64,000 bases of DNA from Adiantum capillus-veneris (GCA_014529385.2 CM043944.1:69674895-69738894), one strand, 5' to 3'; shown: positions 1 through 11,780, numbered from the stretch's first letter. Numbers and translations: made by a program. Notes: generated by a model not told the origin, from the sequence alone.

Positions 1-114
1 TCTACTCATCTTCTCAATCCAATGAAGAGTATCACCTACCATATAGAAATCTGATTTTCAACAAATTCAAATAAAGCAACAATAAGGTTTGCTTAGTATA
101 GAAGATATTGATAC

Positions 115-525
115 CTGCAATAGATCCCAAAACAACAAGCCATCCATAATTTGCCAATGTACTATGCGTCAAATGAATGGCGGCTCTCACATGCTCCTCA
201 ATGCAAGTATCCCATGGATGTTGTGAGGGTGTAGAATGTAGGATACCTCCAAAAGGCAAGTCAAGAAACACAAAATCAGTAGCCCATGGAACGAGCCTAC
301 CATCTCTCCTGTATCCACTAGCATCTGTAGACCGGACTCTGACCATATGCTCGTGTAGGGGCATCCATATCAATGACTACACACAAGAACGAAACTCACG
401 TGAAACGGTAATATAATCCCTTGATATAGCTAAACATCTATGATCTCTCGGTGCCTGTAGAACAAACTGCTCTATAGGGAAAACAAATCGCACCGAATGA
501 TGCAAACTCTCTGTGCCAATAGCAT
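115..525 (-). pseudogene. Adenine-methylase-like exon (D-L-P-F motif)
   Basis: The exon is entered in phase from the mini-exon and ends at a GTATCA donor at 114-109. Near its end it reads WATDFVFLDLPFG, then PWD, EEHV, a helix with T-H, and GWLVVLGS. In N6-adenine methyltransferases, motif IV is [DNS]-P-P-[FYW] after a hydrophobic strand, followed by a GG/GW-hydrophobic strand. Here the first proline is leucine, so this may be a divergent or inactive enzyme. TAG at 377-379 interrupts the frame. The rest of the domain would lie left of the window. Confidence 0.4.
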
Positions 526-652
526 CTGTCAATTATAAACAATGAGATCACCAAACCATGGGTGCATTTTCATAACATAGTGCAATAAAAAAACAATTAC
601 AAGATTAGCAATCCTTTGTGAGTTAAGCAAACTATATTATTTATGGACGCAC

Positions 653-712
653 CTCTCATGTCAAGCTCCTCCTCTACCTCGTGTTGCTTCCCCTTATGTT
701 TTGGTAGAGAAG
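653..712 (-). pseudogene. 60-bp mini-exon of the same gene
   Basis: The mini-exon encodes about 19 residues, basic then acidic (SLPKHKGKQHEVEEELDMR). It links the 1217-989 exon to the 525-115 exon in phase, with a GTGAGT donor before it at 983-988. A shorter, similar block with an AG acceptor lies at about 845-891 and reads SLPKDTGKQHER; it looks like a duplicated copy of this exon. Confidence 0.45.
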
Positions 713-2510
713 CTATCAAGGAACACAACCAAGCGAAGATATTAGTGATCCATAGCAAAGAGATGAATAAAAGTACATGCTCACACATGTCATAAGATTA
801 GTTAACCTTTTATTTTATGCTCACACCTGTTATTTTTGTTGCAACTATTCTCTCATGTTGCTTCCCTGTATCTTTAGGGAGCGAAGCTGTCAAGAATACA
901 TTAATCATGCTCAATAGCCATGCACAAAATTCACCAAAGACTGTGTTATATCTCACAAAACATAGACAAAGTCATTAAAGAGACTCACATGCATGAACGG
1001 ATCTATTATCATGTATGGTCTCACTCCTTGCATTTGCATCAGATGTGTCAACAGCTGTAGAGGGATTTGAAGTCCTCTGTGCATTGTAGATCTCTCTCTC
1101 ACGACCCAACACATAATTTTGATCCATGTCTATCCACCAAGGACAGTGATCTAGCTCCCACTATGATTGATGATGCATAGTGGGAGGATACATGCTATCC
1201 TCACCATCAACATGGACCTAAGATCGAGCAAGCAAAGGAATGACTAGAATGTGTTGTTTATCCAACAAATGATAGAAGTATCTAACAAAAAATACATAGC
1301 AAACTTTTAGATTATCACAATGAAACTCACAAAATACAAAATAAAGTTACATTTTAGTGACCACTACCTATATAGCAGTCTTTGTGAAGCCATTCAATAG
1401 TAGTCGATCTTCTTAAGAGCTTGCAGCTCAGCATCACTATTTCTGCCCTCCAAAGACACCTCTAATGGAAACATGAATTTACAAGCCTCTACTATCATCT
1501 CTCCATAGTAGAGCTCCAATGTAACTGCTAGAGGAATTGTGATTCCATCTGGCACATCCACATAGTCAAGAAAAAGTATCTAAGCACCATCAAGCACTCT
1601 TTGTATAGCACCCTCTCTTTTCAACCAACTATAACAATCAAGTGATATAATTAAAAAAAAGATAAATTATAAAAGAAACAACCAAAGATAGAAACCCAAA
1701 CTCGTGTTACCTACCTACGGAATCTATGGTCACCTCGAGTCAATCCGTAAGCCGCTCGTGCAATCTTGCTAGACTTCAACAATGATAACCATAAGATCTT
1801 ATTTTTCATTTTTGCATCGTGAAGAGCAATTAAATTAAGCTTCTCTAATGTCGCCCAACTCTTTTGGCCCCATTTCAAACTCATTACTTTATCAAACCAC
1901 TCTTTACCATGTCGAGGATCAACAATATTCAAAATCTGTCACATAACCTCCATTAAAAAAATCACTTAAAGACAAACTGCAACCTAGTCAAAAGAACCAT
2001 ACCTTTCCAACACGATCCCCATATTTGATGTACAAATCTCCGATTATTTGTTTCTCTTCTTGTTTTAGATCTTGTGGCGATAGAGTATCTTTCTTGCTCT
2101 CTATCTTACTTTGGAGCTCCTTTGACATTTGAACCTTTCAATAAGTGTTCAATAAAAACATTAAAATTACAAAGCAATTATACTTAAATTCAAGAATGTA
2201 GTACACTTACATCAAATAACAAACGAGCAAGATATCTCCGTGTAAGAGGATGCCAAGGATCTTCCCCTTTTGTTCCTCTTTTTCAGAGAGTGTCAATGAG
2301 TTTCTGATCTGCCTCTGGTAGTGCACGCGCGGAGATAATCTTCATGATCGGCCGCACAAATATTTGAGCAATTGACAAGTTCATCTCTCAAGTGAGAGGT
2401 AATCAAAGCATGTGTGTTCATGCTACAGAAATGAATAATTTGTTTTTAAAGAAGTGCCAAAATAAATATAAATACATCAAACAATGCACTTGATTTAGCA
2501 TTTTACTTAC

Positions 2511-2776
2511 AAGTTTTCTTTGAAGACTAGTCAACAATGCAATCTCTGACACCTTTGTAGTATCAATTATTGTACATAAAACTCTACAATGCCTCTCTTT
2601 GTTAGTAGAGTACATTTCATTAATGGCTTCTTGCCAAGCAACTATCCGATGATTCCCTTCCCACACATAGAACATTTTTTGGGCAAGGGATTCAAATTGT
2701 GGTTATGCAGCTACCTCTTCTTCACACTCTATATTGACTTGTTTCCATATTGGATCCCATCCATCAATAATAGCAT
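2511..2776 (-). pseudogene. ParB-like exon (G-N-H-R motif)
   Basis: This exon of about 89 codons reads open between an AG acceptor and a GTAAGT donor. Its middle has VWEGNHRIVAWQEA, followed about 15 residues later by a hydrophobic strand (CRVLCTIID) and a leucine-rich helix. In ParB N-terminal domains a G-x-H-R box is followed by the same strand and helix order. The upstream part begins with DGWDPIW. The exon itself has no stop. Identification rests on the motif and predicted order of elements only. Confidence 0.45.
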
Positions 2777-3433
2777 CTTACAAAAAAAAGACATACGTTT
2801 ACTTATGATCATCAAAAGAAATGAAGAAAGGTAAAAATAAGAAAGCATACCTGTGACTAGAGTTTCTTCCAATTGACATGTAGACAATGAAACTATAAAT
2901 GCACCCTTCTCTTTGATGTAGCCTTCTCTGGAAAATGCAGACCTCAAGCCACTTACAGCTGGTCTTTAACCACGAACTTTAGCATGAGGTATAAGCCTGC
3001 AAAGAGGTATGGGAGGACATTCAAAGCAACTAAAAACTCTTGTTTTACTTAGAATGTCCTCTCCTCGATCCAAGTGCAATGTGCTATCATCCTCATCTGC
3101 AACTCTTGGACGTATTTCAGGTCTCATTCTAAATGGCACTATTTGCATAGCAGCTTCAACATTAGCAATCGCTCTCATCTGGAAAATCCGTCTCAGCCAC
3201 CAAGCTAACTTGATCACTACAAACAGGTTTTGAAACTGATGCACTCCTGCCGCGTCTTCTTGAACCTCCCCTAGTAGTGGAGGGGCTACATTAAAAAAAA
3301 ACAATACCTTCAAAAATAACACTAATAAACTTTCTATTAAACATACCTAATAATAAAGACATTTGTACATTTCATTTAAAAATTCATGTTTGATAACTAA
3401 AGGTCACACAAACTTATGCAAACTCTATACTTT

Positions 3434-3489
3434 GAGACACTGCTCTAAACTATCCGCGTCGACGCGGGACTAGTTATGACACTATCCCG
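3434..3489 (-). repeat. 56-bp palindromic repeat, copy A
   Basis: The core CCGCGTCGACGCGG (3454-3467) is a perfect 14-bp palindrome. The arms on each side are imperfect complements. The copy matches copies C and D in inverted orientation. Confidence 0.75.
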
Positions 3490-3551
3490 TTGAAGAAAAG
3501 TATTGCATGCTTGACATAAAAATATTCCATTGTTGTAATACCAACCTAGCC

Positions 3552-3607
3552 AGACACAGTCCTAGAACATCCCGCGTCGGCGTGAGACTGGTTATGCCAT
3601 GATCCCG
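3552..3607 (-). repeat. 56-bp palindromic repeat, copy B
   Basis: The core is altered (CCCGCGTCGGCGTGAG) but the flanks keep the family pattern, ending in ATCCCG as in copy A. Same orientation as copy A. Confidence 0.65.
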
Positions 3608-3869
3608 GTAGACAAAAACCCACAAAGTAGAGCCTATGCGGATTAGCAAGCAATGTGAAACCATGCAGTTAGGGCTCCCCTCACTAATGGGCGCTACAAG
3701 GATCAGCAAGGCAGTGTGCTAAGGACCCTTGTGGATACACAAAATAATGCAATGATATAAAATAATACACAGAAATTCATATGACAGTGCCCAAGATCAC
3801 AACACAGCCAGTGGAGGTGAAATGCGTGACCATCAAGCTGGACATCAACCTTTCCCAAAACCTAAAACC

Positions 3870-3925
3870 GGGACTCTACCCTAAACAGTCCCGCGTCGAC
3901 GCGGTATCAGTTAGGGCAGTGTTCC
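3870..3925 (+). repeat. 56-bp palindromic repeat, copy C
   Basis: It starts GGGACTCTACCCTAAACAG, has the perfect palindrome CCGCGTCGACGCGG at 3891-3904, and ends with TTAGGGCAGTGTTCC, the imperfect complement of the start. Confidence 0.8.
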
Positions 3926-4929
3926 AAAACATTTCAAGTAAGCAATAATATACGCAGTATTGACATACAAGAAAAAAACAAACCCACGGCCAACCCTCCA
4001 GCTGCTCCTTGCTACGACGGTCCTGCCCAAAACAAGTGAAGACAATGGTGAAATTGCTTATTTGACTTGGCGGCCATTGTTCTCAGCAAGCAATACCACT
4101 CTGACACGCTCTGGCAGCCAGCCTTGATGTCTTCGCTATAAATACCAGCTTCATGCTACACAAAAAAAGAGTAAGTCATAACAGCAAGGCTTGAGGCTTT
4201 TATGACAACGCGGCAAGAGCACAATACCGACCAGGAGACTTTAGAGTCAAGATGCGCTAGATTGGTCAAATTGATATATCGGCTACAAAATGAAATCCGT
4301 AGTATCTCAAAACACTAGAGATCGTAGGTGCAGCAAGAAATTATGCATGACACATCTAATCAGCTTGGGTTTCTCCAAATCCATGCAGTGGCACTTGCAG
4401 TGCAACACACACTCTAGCTTCTTATCGACTCCTTCGGGAGATAGCATGGGTGGTGCCAATGTGAAGAAGCTTTGTACTGAGCTTATTCAGGATTTGATTT
4501 CAACTGGCCATTACTCTCTGTCTCATTGTGTGTGTCCTTCCAAGCATGTGAGTGTGTAGTCGCTCGATGTCTAGCAAAAGTGCCTGCATTTTCAAGAAAA
4601 CTGCCTATAATACGGTGACCCCAATCTCTATAGCGCTCTCAAAAGCCCACCACCTCGTGCGGACAACCAGCTCTTTGACAACCTCTCTGCGCACTCTTAG
4701 ATGCTGGTAAAGGGGATCAAAGACTTCAGAGGGACAACAGACCCTCCCAAAAACATCACCGCCTTGCTACGACGGGCCTGCCCCATAAAAAAGACTTAAT
4801 TTTACTGAAAGAACTAGTAAATAACAAGTTCCATTCTCGTTATCTGAGGCTCAGTGTAGTAACAAAATTTCATCATACAGAGATACATAGCCGAACTCTT
4901 AAGTGTAGAATAAACTTGAAAAATAAAAC
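3926..4929. other. No gene recognised between palindromic repeats C and D
   Basis: Only short ORFs without recognisable motifs are present. Copies A/B and C/D face each other, so the stretch could be the inside of a small DNA element, but no transposase is visible. Confidence 0.5.
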
Positions 4930-4985
4930 GGGACTCTACCCTAAACAGTCCCGCGCCAACGCGGTATCAGTTAGGGTAGTGTCCC
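4930..4985 (+). repeat. 56-bp palindromic repeat, copy D
   Basis: The left arm is identical to copy C. The core changes to CCGCGCCAACGCGG and the right arm ends TTAGGGTAGTGTCCC, closer to a perfect complement of the left arm than in copy C. Confidence 0.8.
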
Positions 4986-5553
4986 AGTGCTTCTACCTTG
5001 TGGGGGGATGGTGTTTAGGCGCCATCGACTTCCGTGTACGGCTCGCAGGGCGCAAGGCTTCTTGCAGACGGCGACCACGAGCAGAGCAGAGCAGAGCGCA
5101 CGCTTTTAGAAAATCCAAAACTCTAAGTTTAGAAAAATAAAATGCAAATTTCAAATAATCTCAAGCTTATGAGATGTTGTTGGGCAAAATGTGTCTGGGC
5201 CGGTTGTGACTAAGGGGAAAAAAGAAAAATTGCGCTCCAAAATAAAGTAAAATAAAGCAATAAAACAAATTCTGTATGAATATATCGAGGGACATTTACA
5301 TTGCAATAAAAATACGTTAATGCTTTCAATAGGTTTAAACTTCGAGACAAATCAGTACAAGTTGAGCATACATGTGTAGGCAAATCAATAATCGTTTAGC
5401 ATAGGGTGTTTTTATCTAGTGTTGAAGCCGACATATCTCCTTGTGCAGAGTGGAATAGAATAACAAAAAAACAACGTTTTTTAACCCTAAGTTTTGGCCT
5501 TTTCACACTTAATATCAAGACGTGCGTGGCATAGGTGATTTAATATAGATATT
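4986..5553. other. AT-rich stretch, nothing recognised
   Basis: No ORF, repeat or motif of note. It leads up to the transposase relic and may hold its promoter or 5' exon. Confidence 0.5.
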
Positions 5554-8500
5554 TTGCCTTTTCCAAGAGATTGTTGTCTGCAACAATCACAATCTGTTAC
5601 TCTCCAGGTTGACTGTTGTTCAATCCATGCAATGGCTCGTCATATCACTATCTTCGTTCCCAAGCATAAGCATAAGCTTGTGCTAATGTTTGAAAGTAGG
5701 CATTGCACTATCACTGTTGAAGCTTTAATAGAACATTTTGACTTGGAGAACAAAAATTTCTCTTTGCGTCCACTTACACTACAAGGTGAGCAGGTTAGAA
5801 TTGAACCTGCACGTAATGATTCAAATGAGTTGTTTTACCATTTGGATCACAAATATTCACAGTTTTATAAGGTACTTTTCAACAAACAGCCATCAACGTC
5901 AAATGATGGCTCAAAACATTCTCCAATCAATGTTGAAGATGGCACTACATGCATCAGACATGTACTTGATGTTATTCGTTCTCTTCCTCTGCAAACCAAT
6001 CTATATATTGCACTCTCCTCTACTACAAGTGTCACTAAGATTTTGGAAATGCCTACTTATTATGATGGGTATGTTGCCTATGAACTTCCTCCTCAAAATG
6101 ACAACTTTGCTATGTATGGGATGGAACATAGATTTGATGCGCATGTTTGGACAGAATATGTTACCTACAGTAATGATATATTCAATGGGACTGTTCGTTT
6201 TAGTCGGTGTGGAGGGCATTTGAGATGCTCCAATATAGAATGTCCATACTATCAAGGAAGGAGACAATTTAATGAGTCTCAATGGCGAGGAAAATTAGCA
6301 CGTGCTCCTAGTAAAGGCCACTTGGATGTTGGTAATGGAAAGCTTATATGCTTTCATTGTCGTCAAATGCCAGAGTGCATTGACACTTGCCCTGCAGTTA
6401 TATATTATTGTATTCCATCTGAAAAGACTGGAGTTACTAGATGTGTATTGTTTTCATAAACACCCTGTTGTGCAGAGGGGAAGAGCAGAGTTGCAGACCA
6501 GTCAATATCTGATGCCTTAATGCATCGAGCTGCCTTCGATACTCTAACAACTGCCAAACAGCTTGAAAGAAAAACTACAGAAGACCTAATTATGGACAAG
6601 CTTGTTTCTCAAGTAGTTGGTGGTGACTCACCAATGACAGATGGAGAGTTCTCTTGTTTTCTAGATTTCGTAACCCCATTGTCAGACAGGCGGCGTGTTC
6701 AAATAACCTTAGAGTTAGCTAAACGGGCAAAAGGAATTACACCTCTTGGCTTGGAGTCTATTTTGACTTTAAAGGCAAAATCAAGATATCCCTTCCTCCA
6801 CAGTGTTCTTTTTCCAGGTCATCTTGGACCTGGACAACAACCTCATATATTTAAAATGTCTACTATGGGACTAGGGAGTGGTGTTGATTTGGTGAACCGT
6901 ATGTGCCCTGGTGGAAATTTTCAAGATATGTGGGTGCATTTTGATCATGTTCATCGTGTGGAGGGCTGGCCTACTATGTCGGCGCATGTTTACGACCCAT
7001 ATGTAAGAGAGCTATTAACATTGGCAATATGTGAATTTACTGTGGAAAACAAGCATGCACAGATAGAGTTTTGGAAAATTCTTAATAAGGTTGTAGTTGA
7101 TCATGGTTTTGATAAGCCTGAATTTCGAGGTTTTATGGCACATGAGGCAAATGTAAATTGGATTGCAGTTCGTACTTTCTATTTTGGTGGAGCCAAAAAA
7201 AAGATGCCTGAGAAAGAGAGATCATGTGTTTTTCATTGGGAGCGGTTAAGCACACTGTCAAGTGTATACGTTCCTCTTATCAAGAGGAGCATAAAATATT
7301 GTGTCGAAAATGGTTACATGCACCTTTAGAACATGCAGCACAAGTATGCAAGGATGAACTCAAAACAGTTTTGGAAAATGGGCCATGCTATTTTGGATGA
7401 GATTCCAACATTGGAAACATGGTTGTCATGGTGGGATGTTAGAGTGCCACATTGGGGAGACATATTTGTTGCTCAAGATAATACATGTGCTTTTGTCCCT
7501 AGAAAAAATCTTTCTAAGGCAAAACATGCAAGTATGCGTGCTTCAATTGGTTATAAGAATAACATTGGTCTGTATGAAGTCACTTGTGCAGATATGTCAC
7601 TAGCAGTTCTTCAAAGTGTGCGCTACAATGCCTACTTGAAGGGCATGCATTCATCCACAGGACCAATGATGGCAGACTTGGCAGCCGAATTTATGAGCAA
7701 TCATTCAGCATCAACATCGAATAGAAAACTTCTTGATGTAGCTCAGTCAGCAATTTTAGAAATGCAAATACCAAGTCCAGAGATGAATAGAGCTCCAGTA
7801 AGGGAAAAGAGTGTGCAAAAATCACGCTCAATCTTTCTTGATGCCGATGAAACTCTTGAAGAAGACTCTCATAGGCCAGAGTTTGTTACTGTCACTACTC
7901 CAATTTACAATGTACCACATAGCCAGCAAAATACTTCCGCTACTCCTAGTCTTTGGCCAGAGAAAAAGGTGCCTCAGACTGTTTGGGTGATTAGGCGCAC
8001 CGACTCTCGCAGAAAAATGATGTGTTTTGGTGTTCTCCCTGGAGAGAAATTACGTTGTGGTAGGTTCATAAACGAAAAATTAGATAATGTGCAAAATGGT
8101 GTGCCTGCCCCTTGATTTTGGGGAAGGAGAAAATACCCCACTGTGGGTGCCAAACCAGAAGGAATTATTGAGGGGTTTGTATGGTTTTGCAATGACAGTA
8201 CCACTCATGCATGGAATATTGATGGGATGATTATTGGACCTCCTGGACCAGCTCCGGGGATGTGGGTTGTGGAAGAGGGAACGTGTCTGCTTCCATGGGA
8301 GGTTGAGACGCTGCACAAAATGGATTTGTGCTTCAGGGAGATAATACGACAGCACAATAGAACTTCCATATTGGTGGGCAATGTGGAACACAACCGAGCT
8401 CTTTCCGTGCTAGATTTAGAGATGAAAAGCATGTAAGGTGGAGGACAAAATTAACCAAAGACTTCAATGACAGGACAACATTGGGCCAAAGCATGGAAGC

Positions 8501-8775
8501 ACATCTAGTGAGAGAGGTTATATTGGTAACAAATGCATTGCATGTTTTTCATGTTAACACTCCAGGCTCAGTTCAAAAGGGGGTTGCTTATGCGGTGACC
8601 ATTGCAGACTTTCCTCGATGTACTTGTGAGGATTTCCAAAAAAGAGACAGCAGGCGTCTCACATACGTGCTGTGAAAACACATGTACTTTGTGTATTTTC
8701 GAGTCCTTGGTTTGGATTCTGCATCTCATGAATTTGTGCATCAGGCAGCACTGAAAAATGTAGAGTTGTTCTAGG
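5554..8775 (+). pseudogene. MULE-like transposase with SWIM zinc finger, broken
   Basis: The coding segments are 5554-6459, 6520-7329, 7333-8115 and 8143-8400 in one frame, then a second frame to about 8775. A good internal start is the ATG at 5632. In order: an N-terminal region; a Cys/His zinc-binding segment at 6205-6480 (CSNIECPY, CFHCRQMPEC, then HKHPV); a DDE-type core at about 6960-7240 (YDPYVRELLTLAICE, GFMAHEANVNW, CVFHW); and a C-terminal SWIM finger at about 8610-8700 (CTCEDF, then KHMYF). Breaks: compensating frameshifts around 6440-6490, TAG at 7327-7329, TGA at 8113-8115 (fits CGA to TGA), a frameshift near 8400, and TGA at the first Cys of the SWIM CxH pair. The acidic residue expected at GFMAD reads GFMAH-E. 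No terminal inverted repeats were found. Family placement is by motif. Confidence 0.65.
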
Positions 8776-11099
8776 GATTGTGTTGGGCCAGAGTGCCAGC
8801 ATAGCATGGACTTCTTCTGCTAAGGTTTGCAGTTCCTATGGATTGGCCATTTTTTTGGATTCCCTGCAATTTCCATTGTAGGATGAGCGCCTATTATACT
8901 TACATTGTTTTGATAGCTTGTGTTACTTAATCAATTTGGCGTTTATATTGTTGCAATGATCACCTTCTATGGATTGACCGTTTTGTTGGACTGGTTGCAC
9001 TTGACATTATGGTAGAGATTTTTTGTGTTATAATTCTCCCTACTTTCGCTCGAAAAAATGCCACGCTCGGTTTTATTCGCTCGATGTATGGTTTTCTCCC
9101 ACAAGGTGCAACCAACATAGGTGATGCTTTATGTGGATAGCAAGTGATCCTTGGAAAGACATGAATAGACTAAGAGAGCCTCCCATCAGGTAATCTCTTG
9201 TTTGAACACCCAAGAAACGTATGACTCTTCTTTGGGGTGTTGGAAAAATTTCTCTTCTATTCATAGAGAGGTATGATTATGTTAAGATCTAGTTGTGAAT
9301 AGGATTCCAACTTAGGAGGATCAAGTGTTAATTTATAGCACTCATTGTGCCTATAGGAGTGGTATTTCTAGAGGTATGACCAACTTAAGACAAATCACTC
9401 CATGAGTGTTGATAGTCATTGATTGATCTCATCATAGTCGTACTCTCAAGGAAAGAAGTTTGCAATTTGCCAAGGAGTAGTGGACAAGTTCAAATTCCGA
9501 AGGTTATTCCAATCACTATTAGACATGGTATTTGATTAGTTTCCATGCAGAGTCTAACCAAGGGGTTTGACATTGCAGATTCTAACCAAGGGGTTTGGAT
9601 TGCAAAGGCAACACCCAAGGTTACCAGTGACCTGGTTTTCACTTTTTTTTCATTTAGTGTTGAACATGTCAGCACTATATACTAGCTCTTTAAGGCTAGA
9701 TTTTTTGTAAGGCACCTTTCAGGGTGTATCTTTCAGGTTTGTGAAGTGCACTTGTCTACGGGTAAGTAAACACTATGTTCAACCTCCAGGTGTACATATG
9801 ATTTTATTTTATCTCATTTTTGAATATGATTTGATTACCTTTTTTAAGTAGGATGTATAAGCTTGAATGCTCGTACATATGATTTGATTTTATCTCATTT
9901 TTTAATATGATTTGATTACCTTTTCTAAGTAGGATGTATAAGCTTGAATGCTTGCATCCATGTTGCTCTTCAGGTCATGTAGGAGCAAAGAATTTTGGGG
10001 CTTTAGTGTCTCATATATATTTTTGCATTTTGCAGCCATGGACCTACATTATTGTAGGGTTTTGTTTGGCACATGCTGTCATAAGGGGAGAAACATGGTC
10101 TAGGAACTCATGGAGTTTGGTTTAGCTAGTGTGGACAAAGGTTTATGAGGGTCCCTCTCACTCATGTTGTCGGGTGTTTCCAATTACCTCCACACACAAG
10201 TACATCTCGTACTTGAAGGATGTCATTTTTTTGGACATCTTTATATGAGACATATTCCACATGTGGAGAATATGAGTCTCTAGGACTAACACTAGTGCCT
10301 ATTTTTTAGGTATGTCTTGTGACAATCCCTAGGTACTGGTCTCATCTATTTATTAGACCATTTTAAGCATGTTGTATTAGAAACAATTTCAACGGAAAAA
10401 AATTTATTGGATACCTAGTAAGACTTGTTAAGGTTACAAGAATTGTTAAACAACTTCAACGGATGGTTGTTTACACATGTAGCAAAGATATGTTTGATTA
10501 ATGAACATGTTTCTTTTGAAAACTAGATGTGATTGATTTTCACATTCTATTATGGTCCAAATATGTTAGCGTGCCTTTCACATGGAAAGTATTTAGTTCT
10601 TTTCCTGTGAGCATAAAGTTATCCATAAGAATTGGTAAGTACGGTCATGGATATGCAGGTTCAGATATGTTTTTGCTAAATGCATACACACTAGGTGTTA
10701 TGGGCCCTAATGTTTGGAGTGGCATGACATTCATACATTAGTAGCTTCTAAAGGATTTTGTGCTATATGTGCAATCACTTTATGAGATCAATTGTGGATA
10801 TACCAATCACCAATAGAGGTCATGGATTGGTTTGGGTGCCTGTAGATCAGTTGACTAAATTTTTTATAGTTTATTCAATCCACTTTTTCAATGTTTAAAA
10901 TTAATCAAGATGGTTGTCCATAACATTGTTGATTACTCAACAATGTTACAAGAAATTGAGATCCCTATTTACCAGTCATGACTCTGTAAACGATGGAAAG
11001 ACACACCTTAGTACTTCCGATCATCCAGAGAGGATATGCATATTACAAGTATTAATCTTGTGCTAAAGGATATGCTAAATGCATACATTAGCACCAAAC
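8776..11099. other. Intergenic relic with small tandem duplications
   Basis: No gene recognised. A loose repeat of about 125 bp starts near 8838 and 8962 (shared CTATGGATTG). A short tandem lies at 9553-9597 (TCTAACCAAGGGGTTTG twice). A longer one is listed at 9792-9952. The remainder is AT-rich. Confidence 0.5.
9792..9952 (+). repeat. 81-bp tandem duplication, two units
   Basis: Units 9792-9872 and 9873-9952 both run from GTACATATGATT to AAGCTTGAATGC with only a few differences. Confidence 0.85.
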
Positions 11100-11780
11100 A
11101 ATCCAATTCAAAAAAGTATCTCTCTAGTTAGAGTTTGCTTGCCATGAGGCAAAGCATGTTGCGACTAAGTTTAGTTCCTTCATGTTTAAGTCATGTTCTC
11201 AACCTTGATCAACAATTATTGGTGCGGTTGCTTATTGATGAAGAATGATAACAAGTCAAGGACTTAATCTTTTCTCATGAGTATGTAAGCATGTTACTTT
11301 CATGGAAAGGGAGAAGAGCTGTACTTTTAGACACCTTTTAGTTGTGGTAACTTGTTTAACTTACTCTAGTGTTATGAATTGAGTTTACACATTATGTTGG
11401 ATATAGGTCGGCTACACAAAACGGTTGCAAAGGGACAAGAATGTGAAAAAGCAAGATGTTCTTTTTGATTTTATTGAACCTCCTATTGAACTGTGCTCCG
11501 ATTAAATGGATAGTTGGATCCATGAAGGATGCCACTGCGGAAAACATTAGTGTTCTTATGAAGATATCACCACTTTTGTTTCCGAGGAAGAAAACACGTC
11601 TCCAAGGGGGGAGTAATGTTAGGTCTAAGGTAATATAGGGAAAGCAAAGGGCCAAAGGGTAGACATGCAATAAAGGGGATCCTATGAATAGCAGATCCAA
11701 GGGCCTATATAGGGCATGGTCGGGTGGTTATTTGCACGTGCTAATCCCCTCTATCTCATAAAAACCTCCAGCTAAAGTTG
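11100..11780 (+). mobile_element. 3' end of an LTR retrotransposon (internal end, PPT, LTR start)
   Basis: The segment matches the reverse complement of 27620-28285. It ends with a purine tract AAGGGGGGAGTAA (11604-11616) directly before a TG that would start the LTR (11617). A degraded frame just upstream reads LFPRKKTRLQGGSNV, the kind of pol tail that often abuts the PPT. Homology to the other copy fades around 11770. No 5' end is present, so it is a truncated relic. Confidence 0.6.

Larger units (their letters stand above)
115..3290 (-). pseudogene. Spliced ParB-like / adenine-methylase-like gene, decayed, runs off left edge
   Basis: Minus-strand exons can be placed at 2951-2851, 2776-2511, 2384-2211, 2134-2003, 1935-1715, 1628-1368, 1217-989, 712-653 and 525-115, with GT/AG borders. 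Reading phase is kept at seven of eight junctions. About 620 residues are visible. An upstream segment around 3290-3045 (basic R/S-rich, then acidic) is probably 5' coding sequence but its frame is unresolved. One exon carries a G-N-H-R motif like ParB/Srx-fold domains; the last carries D-L-P-F-G like motif IV of N6-adenine methyltransferases. In-frame stops lie at 2283-2285, 1580-1582, 1161-1163 and 377-379, each explicable as C-to-T in CAG or CGA. Phase is lost between 1628-1368 and 1217-989; a one-base indel near 1400 fits, since another frame there reads through. The domain names are inference from motifs. It could be a host gene or transposon cargo. Confidence 0.5.

Noticed and set aside
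5738-6223. 161-codon ORF overlapping the MULE-like frame
   Set aside because: A shadow of the real frame, Met/Leu/Ile-rich without motifs.
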